Positions 8,757 to 18,421 are shown, counted from the stretch's first letter. The stretch: 64,000 nt of DNA from Lederbergia lenta NBRC 16444 (GCF_001591545.1 NZ_BCVC01000002.1:248001-312000); one strand, 5' to 3'. Numbers and translations are program-made. Notes: generated from the sequence alone by a model not told the origin.

Positions 8757-10856
8757 ATGGATGAGCAACAAGCTCCCTGTGTATTGCTATATCACATGCA
8801 AAGCCGTATATATACTGCAATTAGTGATCGTTCCAATGTCCTAAAGGAAAATAGTAAGCAGATAGAGCAGCAATTCAAATGGGTTAATGAAGCAACGGAT
8901 AAATCTTTTCACATGGATCTTGGAGACCGATGTTATGAAGTAACAGCTGTGCCATTTCAACAAGATTCGATACTTATCTATATGTTCCCGCATAATAGGG
9001 GAGAATTATATCTATCTATGGAACATGAGAAAATGCTGCGATTACAACAACATCAACTATTTGAATTGGCAAAATCAAAAATGATTTCCCAAGGAGCCAT
9101 TCAGTCGTTGATCGAAGATATATGTGAAACGATTTCATCTGTCATGGATAGTGACCGAGTAAGTATATGGTTGTTTAATGAAAAAAACACAGTTTTGAAC
9201 TGTCAATATTCATATAATCGACATACCAATGAAGAGTATTTTTCTGAATGGACATTAGAACTTAAAGATTTACCAATGTATTTCGAGCAAATACTGAATA
9301 AAAGATTTTTTGTTGTAGAAGATGTGATGGCAGACCAAAGAGTATCCGGCCTCAAACAAATGGACTTTTACCAAAGGGATAAGATACATTCCTTATTAGA
9401 CACCCCGATCGTATTAAGCACTGGTATTAAGGGAGTTTTATGTTGTGAGTCATTCTCCAAAAGAAAATGGTCGGAGTTAAATCAAGCAATTGTTGGAACG
9501 TTCGTAGATATGATAAGTTTTCTATTTGAACGTTTACAGCGAATAGAATTAGAAGAGGAAATACGAAAACTTGCCTATGTAAATCAATTAACGGGGTTAT
9601 CTAATCATCATGCTTTTCTTGAATTAGTAAATGAAGAGATGCTAAAAATGGACCCAAATGAAAAAGGCTTCATGGTGTACTTAAAGCTCGATCAATTTAC
9701 TAATATTCAAGATGTATTAGGCCATAGCGGTGGCGATGAAGTGATTATTCATACGGCAAATAGGATGCAAGAATTATTTTATCATAATGGGATTTTAGGA
9801 CATATCGGATTTGATCACTTTGCGATTTTCTTATCAACAACCAATGATCATTTGACAGCGGATTCTATCGAGCAAATGACGAATCAATTGTTACAGCCAA
9901 TGTACGTTATGAGGCAAGAAGTGTATATGACGCATAGCTATGGTGTAAGCATTTACCCAGACCATGGTAAAGATGCAAAAAGTTGTTTGCAAACGGCTCA
10001 AATCGCCTTAAATATGGGGAGAAAAAGAAATATTCGTAACGTCAAAGCAATATTTACTGATGATATGCTTACAGTAATGGCGGATGATTTAAATGTAGAA
10101 ATGAACTTGCGTCGTGCTTTGGATTTAGATGAGTTTGAACTATACTATCAGCCACAAATAGACTGTCAATCCGGAAAAGTAATTGGGTTTGAGTCTTTGA
10201 TTCGATGGAACCATCCAGAGCGAGGTCTGGTGTCTCCAGTTGAATTTATTAACTTAGCTGAATCCACAGGACTTATAATTCCGATTGGTGAATGGGTTAT
10301 TACACAAGCATTTCAACAACTGGAAAAATGGAATGTAAACAAGCAGGTGGAGTTTACCCTATCAGTGAATATTTCACCACGTCATTTTTTAGATGTAAGA
10401 TTGTATGACTTTTTAAAACAAAGTTTAGAAACGTATCAGGTGAATCCTAAGAATCTTAATATTGAAATTACTGAGAATGTTGCAATGGAAGGTTTGACCC
10501 AAGTACAATATCGAATGAGTAAACTCCATGAACTTGGTATAACTGTTAGTATTGATGATTTTGGGACAGGATTTTCAGCTTTTCAGTATTTGCAACATTT
10601 CCCAGTTCAAGGAATAAAGATCGATCGTCAATTTATTCGAGATATTGCAGAAAATGAAAAGAGTATGGGAATCACTAAGACAATTATTGATCTTGGTAAA
10701 ATGATGAAGTTAAATATTATTAGTGAAGGAGTGGAAACAGTAGAGCAATGGGAAATATTAAAGAAGCTAGGCTGTCCACAACTTCAAGGATATTATTTTT
10801 CAAAACCAATGCCACTTAAAGAGATAGAGAATTGGTTAAATCAATACCAACATTAA
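8757..10856 (+). CDS. GAF-like/degenerate GGDEF/EAL protein, probable c-di-GMP phosphodiesterase
   Basis: A 699-residue cytoplasmic protein without TM helices. Residues about 100-265 look like a GAF sensor (SSVMDSDRVSIWLFNEKN). A GGDEF domain follows (LTGLSNHHAFLE), but the signature is replaced by GFDHF, so cyclase activity is unlikely. The EAL domain (about 440-690) starts with ESL in place of EAL and keeps the key blocks NISPRHF, EITEN, DDFGTGFSAF, IKIDRQFI and EGVET, so hydrolysis of c-di-GMP is plausible. ATG 8757 has GAGGGAGG upstream and is preferred over ATG 8718. The sigma-D-like -10 upstream and nearby chemoreceptors suggest a role in motility versus sessile choice. Confidence 0.88.
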   Translation: MDEQQAPCVLLYHMQSRIYTAISDRSNVLKENSKQIEQQFKWVNEATDKSFHMDLGDRCYEVTAVPFQQDSILIYMFPHNRGELYLSMEHEKMLRLQQHQLFELAKSKMISQGAIQSLIEDICETISSVMDSDRVSIWLFNEKNTVLNCQYSYNRHTNEEYFSEWTLELKDLPMYFEQILNKRFFVVEDVMADQRVSGLKQMDFYQRDKIHSLLDTPIVLSTGIKGVLCCESFSKRKWSELNQAIVGTFVDMISFLFERLQRIELEEEIRKLAYVNQLTGLSNHHAFLELVNEEMLKMDPNEKGFMVYLKLDQFTNIQDVLGHSGGDEVIIHTANRMQELFYHNGILGHIGFDHFAIFLSTTNDHLTADSIEQMTNQLLQPMYVMRQEVYMTHSYGVSIYPDHGKDAKSCLQTAQIALNMGRKRNIRNVKAIFTDDMLTVMADDLNVEMNLRRALDLDEFELYYQPQIDCQSGKVIGFESLIRWNHPERGLVSPVEFINLAESTGLIIPIGEWVITQAFQQLEKWNVNKQVEFTLSVNISPRHFLDVRLYDFLKQSLETYQVNPKNLNIEITENVAMEGLTQVQYRMSKLHELGITVSIDDFGTGFSAFQYLQHFPVQGIKIDRQFIRDIAENEKSMGITKTIIDLGKMMKLNIISEGVETVEQWEILKKLGCPQLQGYYFSKPMPLKEIENWLNQYQH

Positions 10857-10867
10857 TACTATAATCG

Positions 10868-10905
10868 AAATAACCTGTTTCCTTTTTCGGGAACAGGTTA
10901 TTTTT
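10868..10905 (+). terminator. Rho-independent terminator
   Basis: AATAACCTGTTTCC pairs with GGGAACAGGTTATT across a short T-rich loop and is followed by more T residues. Confidence 0.85.
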
Positions 10906-10925
10906 ATTTTTTAGATAGTATCATA

Positions 10926-10974
10926 TTGACAATAACAGAGTGTGGAGTATAATGATATTATCAAATTGATAATA
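10926..10974 (+). promoter_or_regulatory. Promoter with palindromic operator of the NAD salvage operon
   Basis: TTGACA (10926-10931), 16-base spacer, TATAAT (10948-10953). Immediately after the -10 is TATTATCAA-A-TTGATAATA (10956-10974), a perfect 9-1-9 inverted repeat covering the expected transcription start. Since the first gene encodes an NrtR-type repressor, this is the likely autoregulatory NrtR operator. Confidence 0.7.
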
Positions 10975-10986
10975 AGAGGAGTGTTA

Positions 10987-11880
10987 ATGATGAATAATGA
11001 AACTTCCGCTTCAGAACAACAATTTTTAAAAACATATAATCCAGAACAGTATAAAAGGCCGTCGGTTACGGTAGATATGTTACTTTTTACAGTAGCAAGA
11101 GGCGAACAAAAGAATTATCGCAAGCTTCCGGATATGGAATTAAAGCTATTACTTGTAAAACGTGGGAAGCATCCATTTAAAAATCAGTGGGCATTGCCCG
11201 GAGGATTTGTTCAGGTAGATGAAAGCCTCGAAGAAGCTGCATACAGGGAGTTGAAAGAAGAAACAAATGTGGAGGAAGTATATTTAGAGCAACTATATAC
11301 ATGGGGGGCAGTCGAGAGGGATCCAAGAACAAGAATTATTAGTGTTTCCTATTTAGCACTCGTCGACCATACGAAACTCACGGTCAAATCTGGTGATGAT
11401 GCAGCGGAGGCTGAGTGGTTTACCGCGACACTAAAAATCCAAGAGGAAGAAAAGAAAATGACAGAAGAAGGTTTTGTTCAAAGAGAGACTTTTCTTCTAA
11501 CATTACGAAACGATGAAACAACATTGACAGCTGATGTGATTGTACATCGTACTAAAATTGGAAAAGTGGAGACTACGAAAACAGACATATCCTTAAGCAA
11601 AGGCATCGCTTTTGACCATGCAAAAATCATTGTATATGCGTTAGAACGCCTTCGCAATAAAGTTAGTTATACGGATGTTATTTTTACATTGATGCCTGAT
11701 ACATTTACACTAACGGAATTGCAAAAGGTGTATGAAACGATCTTAGATAAAAAGTTGATTAAAGCCAACTTTAGGAGAAAGATCTCTCATATGGTGTTAG
11801 AAACAAATGAATTTACGACGGAGGCAGGGCATAGACCATCACAATTATTTACATTTAAAAATGATTGGAGCGATGATTGA
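10987..11880 (+). CDS. nrtR: NrtR-type transcriptional regulator (Nudix plus winged helix)
   Basis: A 297-residue protein. Residues about 15-150 are a Nudix domain with the box GGFVQVDESLEEAA..RELKEET; the box ends T-N-V where the canonical motif has a Gly, which suggests a ligand-binding rather than hydrolytic domain. The C-terminal part (about 200-290, VSYTDVIFTLMPDTFTLTEL) matches the winged helix of NrtR regulators. In that family ADP-ribose releases the repressor from NAD-biosynthesis promoters. The preceding palindrome and the following pnuC and nadR genes fit this exactly. Two tandem ATGs (10987, 10990) follow AGAGGAG; either may be used. Confidence 0.88.
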   Translation: MMNNETSASEQQFLKTYNPEQYKRPSVTVDMLLFTVARGEQKNYRKLPDMELKLLLVKRGKHPFKNQWALPGGFVQVDESLEEAAYRELKEETNVEEVYLEQLYTWGAVERDPRTRIISVSYLALVDHTKLTVKSGDDAAEAEWFTATLKIQEEEKKMTEEGFVQRETFLLTLRNDETTLTADVIVHRTKIGKVETTKTDISLSKGIAFDHAKIIVYALERLRNKVSYTDVIFTLMPDTFTLTELQKVYETILDKKLIKANFRRKISHMVLETNEFTTEAGHRPSQLFTFKNDWSDD

Positions 11881-12611
11881 TGGAAGCAGAAGCAGTTCAA
11901 AAAACGACTGAATCTACATTTATTCATTATTTTGGCATATGGACTTGGTTTGAGAAAATTTGGCTTACTATATTTACTGCCATTACAATCTATTTGTTTT
12001 TTGCTTTCGAGGACAGTTTAATTGGGCTTGTATCATCATTGACAGGAATGCTCTGTGTCGTGCTTGTTGCTAAAGGAAAAATTACTAATTATTACTTCGG
12101 TATCATCAATACTTTGACTTACGGTTATTTAGCTTATACGTACGGACTTTACGGTGATGCGATGTTGAATCTACTATTTTATTTTCCTGCTCAATTCATC
12201 GGCATTTACTTGTGGGGTAAGCATCGCGCAACTGGAAATGTGCAAGGAGAAGACGTTGTCGTAGCTCGAGTACAAAAGAAATTTAGACTGATTGTATTAA
12301 CAATCTTACTATGGGCCCTTTATGCGATCTTTCTTGTATATCTTGGGGGAAGAAGTATTGGGCTTGATTCTGCTACCACTATATTATCTGTAATTGCACA
12401 AATTTTAATGATTAAAAGGTATGTGGAACAATGGCTTGTGTGGATTTTAGTTAATATTCTTTCGATTGCAATGTGGATTATTGAGTTAATTCGTCAAGAT
12501 GGAAATGATTGGGCGATAGCCCTTATGTGGACAGCATTTTTAATCAACAGCATATATGGTTACTTAAATTGGCGAAAACTATATAAGAAACAGGAGGTGC
12601 TAACGAAATGA
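11880..12611 (+). CDS. pnuC: PnuC family nicotinamide riboside transporter
   Basis: A 243-residue polytopic membrane protein with seven or eight TM helices. FGIINTLTYGYLAYTYGLYGDA and FPAQFIGIYLW match the PnuC core that binds nicotinamide riboside, and the last helices (WLVWILVNILSIAMW) are typical of the family. It imports the vitamin by facilitated diffusion and depends on phosphorylation by the kinase encoded next. The ATG at 11880 shares one base with the nrtR stop codon (TGATG) and has GGAG 9 bases before; a TTG at 11877 is an alternative. It overlaps nadR by 4 bases. Confidence 0.92.
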   Translation: MEAEAVQKTTESTFIHYFGIWTWFEKIWLTIFTAITIYLFFAFEDSLIGLVSSLTGMLCVVLVAKGKITNYYFGIINTLTYGYLAYTYGLYGDAMLNLLFYFPAQFIGIYLWGKHRATGNVQGEDVVVARVQKKFRLIVLTILLWALYAIFLVYLGGRSIGLDSATTILSVIAQILMIKRYVEQWLVWILVNILSIAMWIIELIRQDGNDWAIALMWTAFLINSIYGYLNWRKLYKKQEVLTK

Positions 12612-13627
12612 AAAAAGTCGGAATGTATGGGGGTAAATTTTTACCTGTGCACCAAGGACATGTGAATGCAATGACGATTGCTTCAACGATGGTGGATGAG
12701 TTGCATATTATTGTTTCCTATGATGAAGAATATGAAAAAAGGTATTTTGAAAATAGTTCACTAGAACCAATCCCATATAAGCAACGACTTCGCTGGTGGA
12801 GTCAAATGACAAAGCAAATGGATCATGTATACGTCCATGCGGTGAAGGAAAAGCAAACTGGTTCTTTTTCTGATTGGGAAGAAGGTGCACGACAAATTAA
12901 GCAAGCAGTTGGAAAGGAAATCGATGTTGTTTTCAGTTCAGAAAAAAACTATTCTCCTACTTTTGAGAAATTATACCCACAGGCAGTACATGAAATCATT
13001 GATAATGAGCGCATCATGGTAGATATTTCAGCAACAAGAATTCGTGAAGAGGGTGTTTATCAACACTGGGAGATGATACCAGAAGAGGTACGCCCGTATT
13101 TCGTGAAAAAAGTGGTCGTAGTAGGGACGGAAAGCTGCGGTAAATCAACACTTGTGAAGAACTTGGCTCGGATTTTCAATACGAGGTACGTAGAAGAATA
13201 CGGGCGTACCTATTATGAAAAGTTTAAGGATTGTGTATCAGTTACTCAAGAAAGTGACTATCATGAAATCGCTTTTGAACAAAAATATCACGAAAAAATG
13301 CAAGCGGAGAGAGCAAATAAAGTGCTTTTTATAGATACCGAAGCAATAGTGACTCAGTATTATTCAGAGCTTTATGTAAATAAAAATCAAGAAATTTTAA
13401 CGAGTATCGCGAAACTGCAAGACTATGATTTATATCTATTTCTCGAACCGGATGTAGTGTGGGTAGATGATGGGACACGTGTCCATGGCGAGCAATATGT
13501 CCGAGATGAAAACAATCAGCGCTTGAAAAAAATGCTCAATAACTATGGAGTGAACTTTCACGAAATTAACGGAAGTTATTATGAGCGGCTGAAAAAAAGT
13601 AGGCAATTGGTTGAAAGTATCTTGTAG
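12608..13627 (+). CDS. nadR: NadR-like NMN adenylyltransferase / ribosylnicotinamide kinase
   Basis: A 339-residue bifunctional enzyme. The N-terminal nucleotidyltransferase has MYGGKFLPVHQGHVNAMTIA (GxFxPxHxGH) and ISATRIRE (ISxTxxR), which convert NMN to NAD. The C-terminal kinase starts with the P-loop GTESCGKSTLVKNLA near residue 172 and phosphorylates nicotinamide riboside. The helix-turn-helix found at the front of enteric NadR is absent, consistent with NrtR doing the regulation. It overlaps pnuC by 4 bases, so transport and phosphorylation are coupled. The three genes form a complete riboside-to-NAD salvage route. Confidence 0.92.
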   Translation: MKKVGMYGGKFLPVHQGHVNAMTIASTMVDELHIIVSYDEEYEKRYFENSSLEPIPYKQRLRWWSQMTKQMDHVYVHAVKEKQTGSFSDWEEGARQIKQAVGKEIDVVFSSEKNYSPTFEKLYPQAVHEIIDNERIMVDISATRIREEGVYQHWEMIPEEVRPYFVKKVVVVGTESCGKSTLVKNLARIFNTRYVEEYGRTYYEKFKDCVSVTQESDYHEIAFEQKYHEKMQAERANKVLFIDTEAIVTQYYSELYVNKNQEILTSIAKLQDYDLYLFLEPDVVWVDDGTRVHGEQYVRDENNQRLKKMLNNYGVNFHEINGSYYERLKKSRQLVESIL

Positions 13628-13780
13628 GAAAAAGCATTCTTAACAAATGAAAATTTAATTGTATCGCTCCATGATGCGCCAGTTTAACTATTCCATAGGA
13701 TTGTACTTTTATTGCTTGAAGATGATAGAATTGGGTATTGTAAAATATAAAAGGAAATTGAATCGAAAAGGTGATAATAC

Positions 13781-14194
13781 TTGAAGAAACAACAGGAAAA
13801 TAAAATCCACTTAGAAAAGGTTAATATGGAAGAAAGTACGAGGAATATGGATAAACATTATTCAGAATCAAAATTCATAAACAAAATAAAGAAAACAGGT
13901 GGAAAGCTTGCACAAAAAGCGTTATATGCAGGCCTAGTACTCTTTTATGCATTAAAAAGTCCGAAATTACCGCAGCGCTCTCGTCTTGTTATCTTTGGAG
14001 CTTTAGGATATTTTATTTTACCGATCGATTTGGTACCTGACTTTCTACCGATCATTGGTCTTAGTGATGATGCAGCTATCTTAATCGCTGCCCTCGGTAA
14101 ACTTTACGAGGCAATTGATGAGGAAACGAAAGAACAAGCTCGCAAGAAAATGCGTGATTGGTTTGGGGTCGACTATGAAAGTGAATTTGCATAA
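13781..14194 (+). CDS. YkvA family (DUF1232) membrane protein
   Basis: A 137-residue protein of the YkvA/DUF1232 family. The core is visible at residues about 50-105: LFYALKSPKLPQRSRLVIFG, then a hydrophobic segment and the hallmark PIDLVPDFLPIIGLSDDAA. One or two membrane helices are expected. The start codon is TTG with AAAAGGTGAT upstream. Function of the family is not established. It stands alone, followed by its own terminator. Confidence 0.85.
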   Translation: MKKQQENKIHLEKVNMEESTRNMDKHYSESKFINKIKKTGGKLAQKALYAGLVLFYALKSPKLPQRSRLVIFGALGYFILPIDLVPDFLPIIGLSDDAAILIAALGKLYEAIDEETKEQARKKMRDWFGVDYESEFA

Positions 14195-14200
14195 TAAGTA

Positions 14201-14246
14201 AAAAGAGCATTCCACCAGTAAATAATGAGGGGGAGTGCTCTTTTCC
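14201..14246 (+). terminator. Terminator after the YkvA-like gene
   Basis: AAAAGAGCATTCC (14201-14213) pairs with GGAGTGCTCTTTT (14232-14244), with one G-T pair. The A-run/T-run symmetry could let it work in both directions. Confidence 0.8.
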
Positions 14247-14358
14247 ACTTTGTTTAGCTATAGTCTCAATGTCAAGGTTAAGACCAATCGCCAAAGAGTA
14301 GAGGCCGATCTTCTTACCGTCTTGTCATATGCTGGTCGCCTGTGAGCGAGTGCATCTC

Positions 14359-16038
14359 TTAAATTGTAAATTTATTTGCGGTTGATTTCAGTTCGTCCGC
14401 TAAGTTTGCAAGTAGGTCTGCGTTTTCGGAAATTTTTTCAATTTGATGAGCTGTCTCTTCAACAGATGCGGTTGTTTCTTCAACTCCTGCTGCTGTTTCT
14501 TCTGTCACAGAGGCAATTTCAGTAACACCTTCAGTCAGTTGACTCCCGATTGCTTCCATTTGAATTAAATCTTTAGACATATCGGTTGTCAAAGTAGACA
14601 TTTCATTCGTTAGATGAGTGATTTCTTGGAAAACTTTACCCGTTTCTAGAATTTTATCCTTACCTTCCGTCACGCTGTCGTATCCGCTCTTAAGAGAGGT
14701 AGCAACAGTCGCCGAGCCTAATTGGACATTATCTACGATACCGGTAATTTCTTGCACGGAAGTAGATACTTGTTCCGCCAACTTTCTTACTTCATCCGCT
14801 ACAACAGCAAACCCTTTTCCTTGTTCCCCTGCGCGTGCAGCTTCAATTGCCGCATTCAATGCCAATAAATTCGTTTGAGCCGCAATGTCTTGAATAACTG
14901 TAACAAGCGTAGAAATTTCCCTCGTCTGCTCATCTAGTGTTTTCATCTGTTTTACTGAATCTTGAACAATTGAATCGATCATATTCATTTGGTCAACAGA
15001 AGATGCCATCATTTCATTTCCCTTGGTTGTCATTTCTAATACTGAATTAGACGAATGTAAAACGCTTTTCCCTAATTCATTTGCATGTTGCACTTCATTA
15101 AAAAAGCTTGAAACCATCTCTGCCATTGTTGTTGCTGTACCGGCTTGGGCTTCAGATCCAGAAGCTAATTCCTCCATCGTGGCAGCAATTTGATCGGAAG
15201 CTTCATTCACCTGTAATGTTGCTGCAGACAAAGTGGAACTTTGTTCATTGACCAAGTCGGCTGTTTCGAGTGTCTGAGAGACTGTTGTTCGTACTTCCTT
15301 GTTCATTTTATTAACAGAATCGATAAGTTGTCCAATTTCATCTTGAAGTTTGGTTTCAATAGGTGGTTCATTTAAATAACCATCTGCAATTCGTTCCATT
15401 CGTTGGGAAACTGTTACTACAGGTTTTGAGATAGTATTTGCAATAATAAAAGAAACGATGGCCCCAATAATGATAACAAAAATAGCCAAAATGATATTTA
15501 CATTGCGGATTAAATAACCTTGCTCTGCACTTTGCATGCTATCAGAAGCAATTTGATTTTGCCTCTTTGACGCAATTTCATCAAAGCCTTCCATCACTTC
15601 ACCTGCAAGAGGAGAGGCTAACGTTTCGTCTATTCGCGATGCTTCCTCCATGTCTCCACGTTCAATCGCCGGAAACACTTGCTCTGTAATAATTTCACGC
15701 CATTGTATACTTTTATCAACAAGCTCTTTCACGGCATTATTATTTGTATTTGCTAATAGTTGATCTTGTAATTGTTGACTCTCTTCCGTGTATTGAAGGA
15801 ATAGTTCCTTATAATTCTGATCTTGATGAATAAAGTAACCCCGTGCCAATGCTACACGATCAGCTATATTAAATGCGAGTCTGCTGTCAATAATCATTGT
15901 AGGAATATCTTCCTCGGCAGTTTTCTCGATTTTATTTACTAAGATTGTTATGCCTATTAAACTAGAAACAGCCATAAAGACCGCTAAAATAATCACAACT
16001 AAAAAGCCTAAATTAATTTTTAAACGAAGTGATTTCAT
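14359..16038 (-). CDS. Methyl-accepting chemotaxis protein (4HB-MCP type)
   Basis: A 559-residue chemoreceptor on the minus strand. TM1 spans about residues 7-30, a periplasmic-side four-helix bundle sensor of about 150 residues follows, TM2 is near 185-205, then HAMP ([20 protein letters not shown]) and the MCP signalling domain with tip [20 protein letters not shown]. The second Met is used as start because AAGGAGA lies 7 bases before it; the upstream ATG would touch it. It is closely similar in architecture to the receptor at 23564-25246. Ligand unknown. Confidence 0.93.
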   Translation of the reverse strand: MKSLRLKINLGFLVVIILAVFMAVSSLIGITILVNKIEKTAEEDIPTMIIDSRLAFNIADRVALARGYFIHQDQNYKELFLQYTEESQQLQDQLLANTNNNAVKELVDKSIQWREIITEQVFPAIERGDMEEASRIDETLASPLAGEVMEGFDEIASKRQNQIASDSMQSAEQGYLIRNVNIILAIFVIIIGAIVSFIIANTISKPVVTVSQRMERIADGYLNEPPIETKLQDEIGQLIDSVNKMNKEVRTTVSQTLETADLVNEQSSTLSAATLQVNEASDQIAATMEELASGSEAQAGTATTMAEMVSSFFNEVQHANELGKSVLHSSNSVLEMTTKGNEMMASSVDQMNMIDSIVQDSVKQMKTLDEQTREISTLVTVIQDIAAQTNLLALNAAIEAARAGEQGKGFAVVADEVRKLAEQVSTSVQEITGIVDNVQLGSATVATSLKSGYDSVTEGKDKILETGKVFQEITHLTNEMSTLTTDMSKDLIQMEAIGSQLTEGVTEIASVTEETAAGVEETTASVEETAHQIEKISENADLLANLADELKSTANKFTI

Positions 16039-16070
16039 GCCCATTCTCCTTTTTTCTGGTTGTTATTTTT

Positions 16071-16078
16071 ATATCGGT
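16071..16078 (-). promoter_or_regulatory. Sigma-D -10-like element for the minus-strand chemoreceptor
   Basis: Read on the minus strand this is ACCGATAT, one base off the sigma-D GCCGATAT, located 33 bases before the start codon. The expected TAAA 15 bases upstream is poor (T-rich). Confidence 0.45.
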
Positions 16079-16273
16079 ATTAATTTGTAAAAAAACAGGG
16101 CAAATAGTACTAGGTGGAAGGTGATTTTTGGGACATTTAAAAAGAAATTAAATAACACAGTATATATTAATTAGGTAAGTTATTTATGTATAGGTTATTT
16201 ATGTATAGCTTATGGATAGTAACTATCAACACAATATAGAATTTCATTACAGTACGGATCCTCGTAAAAATAA

Positions 16274-16309
16274 AAACCCCGTAGAGAAGTCATCTTCTCT
16301 ACGGGGTTT
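16274..16309 (-). terminator. Strong 16-bp terminator hairpin
   Basis: A perfect stem, AAACCCCGTAGAGAAG with CTTCTCTACGGGGTTT, and a four-base loop. A-rich and T-rich flanks on the two sides suit termination of the small minus-strand gene that ends at 16333. Confidence 0.85.
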
Positions 16310-16332
16310 AGGTGTTAGATTGACATAGGTTA

Positions 16333-16458
16333 TTATTTTGCTTTTTTGGGACCGCTAAAGTTTTTAACTTGGTCCATTAATTTATTTCGGGATTTTTCAT
16401 TTCTTAATAAGTATGCTGCGCCAAGGGCAACAGATGTGAGCAATGCTTTATTTTTCAT
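16333..16458 (-). CDS. Small 41-residue hypothetical protein
   Basis: An ORF of 41 residues, MKNKALLTSVALGAAYLLRN followed by a basic, hydrophilic tail ending GPKKAK. The N-terminal half is a short hydrophobic or amphipathic helix, so membrane association is possible. AAAGGAGAG lies 8-9 bases before its ATG and a strong terminator follows its stop, which together support a real gene. It sits immediately downstream (same strand) of nothing else and convergent to no gene; the neopullulanase gene upstream on the same strand may read into it. I do not recognise a named family; similar short proteins with a YtxH-like look occur in bacilli. Confidence 0.65.
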   Translation of the reverse strand: MKNKALLTSVALGAAYLLRNEKSRNKLMDQVKNFSGPKKAK

Positions 16459-16558
16459 GAAGACACTCTCCTTTTATCGTAATGACTGTGCCTTCTTCTT
16501 ATTCCCCAATTATACAAAAATACACGGAAAATGGTGATAAAATCTGTGAAATTGGAAT

Positions 16559-18310
16559 TTAAGTTAATTCTAATATAATAAAATCATAAGGCTCTAAAGT
16601 GATTGTACTATCACTGAAAGGTGAATCAGACCACAGATTTAGCATTTGATGATCGGCTAACTCTACTGGTATTTGAAATTCTCCCTCTTGATCGGCTGTA
16701 TTGAAAATGATTAATATTTTTTTATTTTTATTGCTTTTCATGAATCCAAAACAATTAGAATCTGCTGTCTCTTCATGAAGAAAGGAAAGTTCGCCATCAT
16801 TTGCTAGAAGTGGGTGTTCTTTGCGTAGCGAGATTAATTTTCTAACATGATTAAACATATCGCGGTCTTGTTGTGACTCATTCCATACCATACATTTTCT
16901 ACAACCTGGATCCTCGCCACCATCCATCCCAATTTCATCCCCGTAATAAATGCACGGTGTTCCCATAAATGTAAGCAAGAAAGTGAATATTTGTTTTAGT
17001 CTTCGCTTGTCGCCCATACACTCATTAAGAATGCGAGGTGTATCATGGCTGCCTACTAAATTAAATGCGGTTGCGTTTACTGTATCAGGATACATATACA
17101 TAACGGTTGTCATATTTTCCACAAATTCCTTTGTAGTAATTACTTTCTTGGCAAATAAATCTAGTACGTTTCTTGTTAAAGGATAATTCATGACTGCATC
17201 AAACTGATCGCCTCTTAACCAAGGCATTGAGTCATGCCAAATTTCCCCTAGTATGTATAAATCCGCTTTAATATCTTTTACCTCACGACGAAATTCACGC
17301 CAAAAATCATGATCTACTTCATTAGCAACGTCTAGTCTCCAACCATCAATATCAAATTCTTCCACCCAATACCTTGCAACATCAAGTAAATATGTACGCA
17401 CTTCTTGATTTTGTGTATTTAACTTTGGCATAAATGGAGTAAATGCAAAAGTATCATAATTTGGAGCTGGGTCTGTTACAACTGGGAAGTCGCGAATATA
17501 AAACCAATCATTGTACTTAGAGTCCTCCCCATTTTCTAATACATCTTGGAAAGGAGGGAAGTAATAACCAGAATGATTAAAAACAGCATCGAGCATTACT
17601 TTGATGCCATTTTTATGACATATAGTTATAAGTTTTTTCAACGTTTCTTTATCCCCGAATTGTGGGTCGATTTCCATATAATCGATCGTATCGTATTTAT
17701 GGTTAGAATAAGCTGTGAAAATCGGTGTGAAGTAAATACCACCAATTCCTAGATGCTTTAGATAATCAATATTTTCAATAACACCATCTAAGTCACCACC
17801 GAAGAAATTATCTACTTTCGGTTCGGAGCTCCCCCAAGCTAATGACCCTTTTGGATCATTAGTCTTGTTACCATTCGCAAACCTTTCTGGGAAAATTTGA
17901 TACCAAACAGTGTCTTGTACCCAAGATGGTGGTGTGAAGACTTCTGAAGGGTGAACAAAAGGAATACAAAAATACTGTGCAATGTCAGTTGGACGTTCCG
18001 CTTTGAACCCATTTTCTCCAAAAAAAATAATGTTAGCGCCGTCATTTAATTCAAATCCATAGCGAAGTCTTTTGTATTCGGGTTTCAGATGCATTTTCCA
18101 ATAATCAAATAAAGCATCAGATCCGCTTTTACTCATAGTCGTTTCATTGCAAACCCATTTTTTATTTTGCCAATCATACGGATCACCGTGAATCAACTGA
18201 ATAGAATGAATATCATCTTTTGCAGTTTTAATCATTAAACAAACTTCACCATTCGCGCAAGCGTATGCGTAATTATCAGTAGCTCTATGGGTTACGGCCA
18301 AATGATTCAT
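16559..18310 (-). CDS. GH13 neopullulanase / cyclomaltodextrinase / maltogenic amylase
   Basis: A 583-residue GH13 subfamily 20-type enzyme with no signal peptide, hence cytoplasmic. Residues 1-125 form the N-terminal domain typical of this group, followed by the barrel: MLDAVFNHSG (region I), DGWRLDVANEVDH (nucleophile Asp near 325), LGEIWHD (acid Glu near 351) and LVGSHDTPRI (Asp near 421). It would degrade imported maltodextrins or cyclodextrins. ATG 18310 is chosen because AGGAGTGG lies just upstream; GTG 18319 is the alternative. It is divergent from mdxEFG, matching the organisation of maltodextrin loci in Bacillus. Confidence 0.92.
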   Translation of the reverse strand: MNHLAVTHRATDNYAYACANGEVCLMIKTAKDDIHSIQLIHGDPYDWQNKKWVCNETTMSKSGSDALFDYWKMHLKPEYKRLRYGFELNDGANIIFFGENGFKAERPTDIAQYFCIPFVHPSEVFTPPSWVQDTVWYQIFPERFANGNKTNDPKGSLAWGSSEPKVDNFFGGDLDGVIENIDYLKHLGIGGIYFTPIFTAYSNHKYDTIDYMEIDPQFGDKETLKKLITICHKNGIKVMLDAVFNHSGYYFPPFQDVLENGEDSKYNDWFYIRDFPVVTDPAPNYDTFAFTPFMPKLNTQNQEVRTYLLDVARYWVEEFDIDGWRLDVANEVDHDFWREFRREVKDIKADLYILGEIWHDSMPWLRGDQFDAVMNYPLTRNVLDLFAKKVITTKEFVENMTTVMYMYPDTVNATAFNLVGSHDTPRILNECMGDKRRLKQIFTFLLTFMGTPCIYYGDEIGMDGGEDPGCRKCMVWNESQQDRDMFNHVRKLISLRKEHPLLANDGELSFLHEETADSNCFGFMKSNKNKKILIIFNTADQEGEFQIPVELADHQMLNLWSDSPFSDSTITLEPYDFIILELT

Positions 18311-18347
18311 ATATCCCACTCCTATGAAAATAGTATAGTGAATTAAA

Positions 18348-18375
18348 TGTATATCATCATAGAATTAGTTGTCAA
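18348..18375 (-). promoter_or_regulatory. Promoter of the neopullulanase gene
   Basis: On the minus strand: TTGACA (18375-18370), 16-base spacer, TATACA (18353-18348), 38 bases before the chosen start codon. Confidence 0.6.
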
Positions 18376-18421
18376 TGTATGTATATTCAAATAATTTAAT
18401 TTGATATTTTTATAAAAGTAG

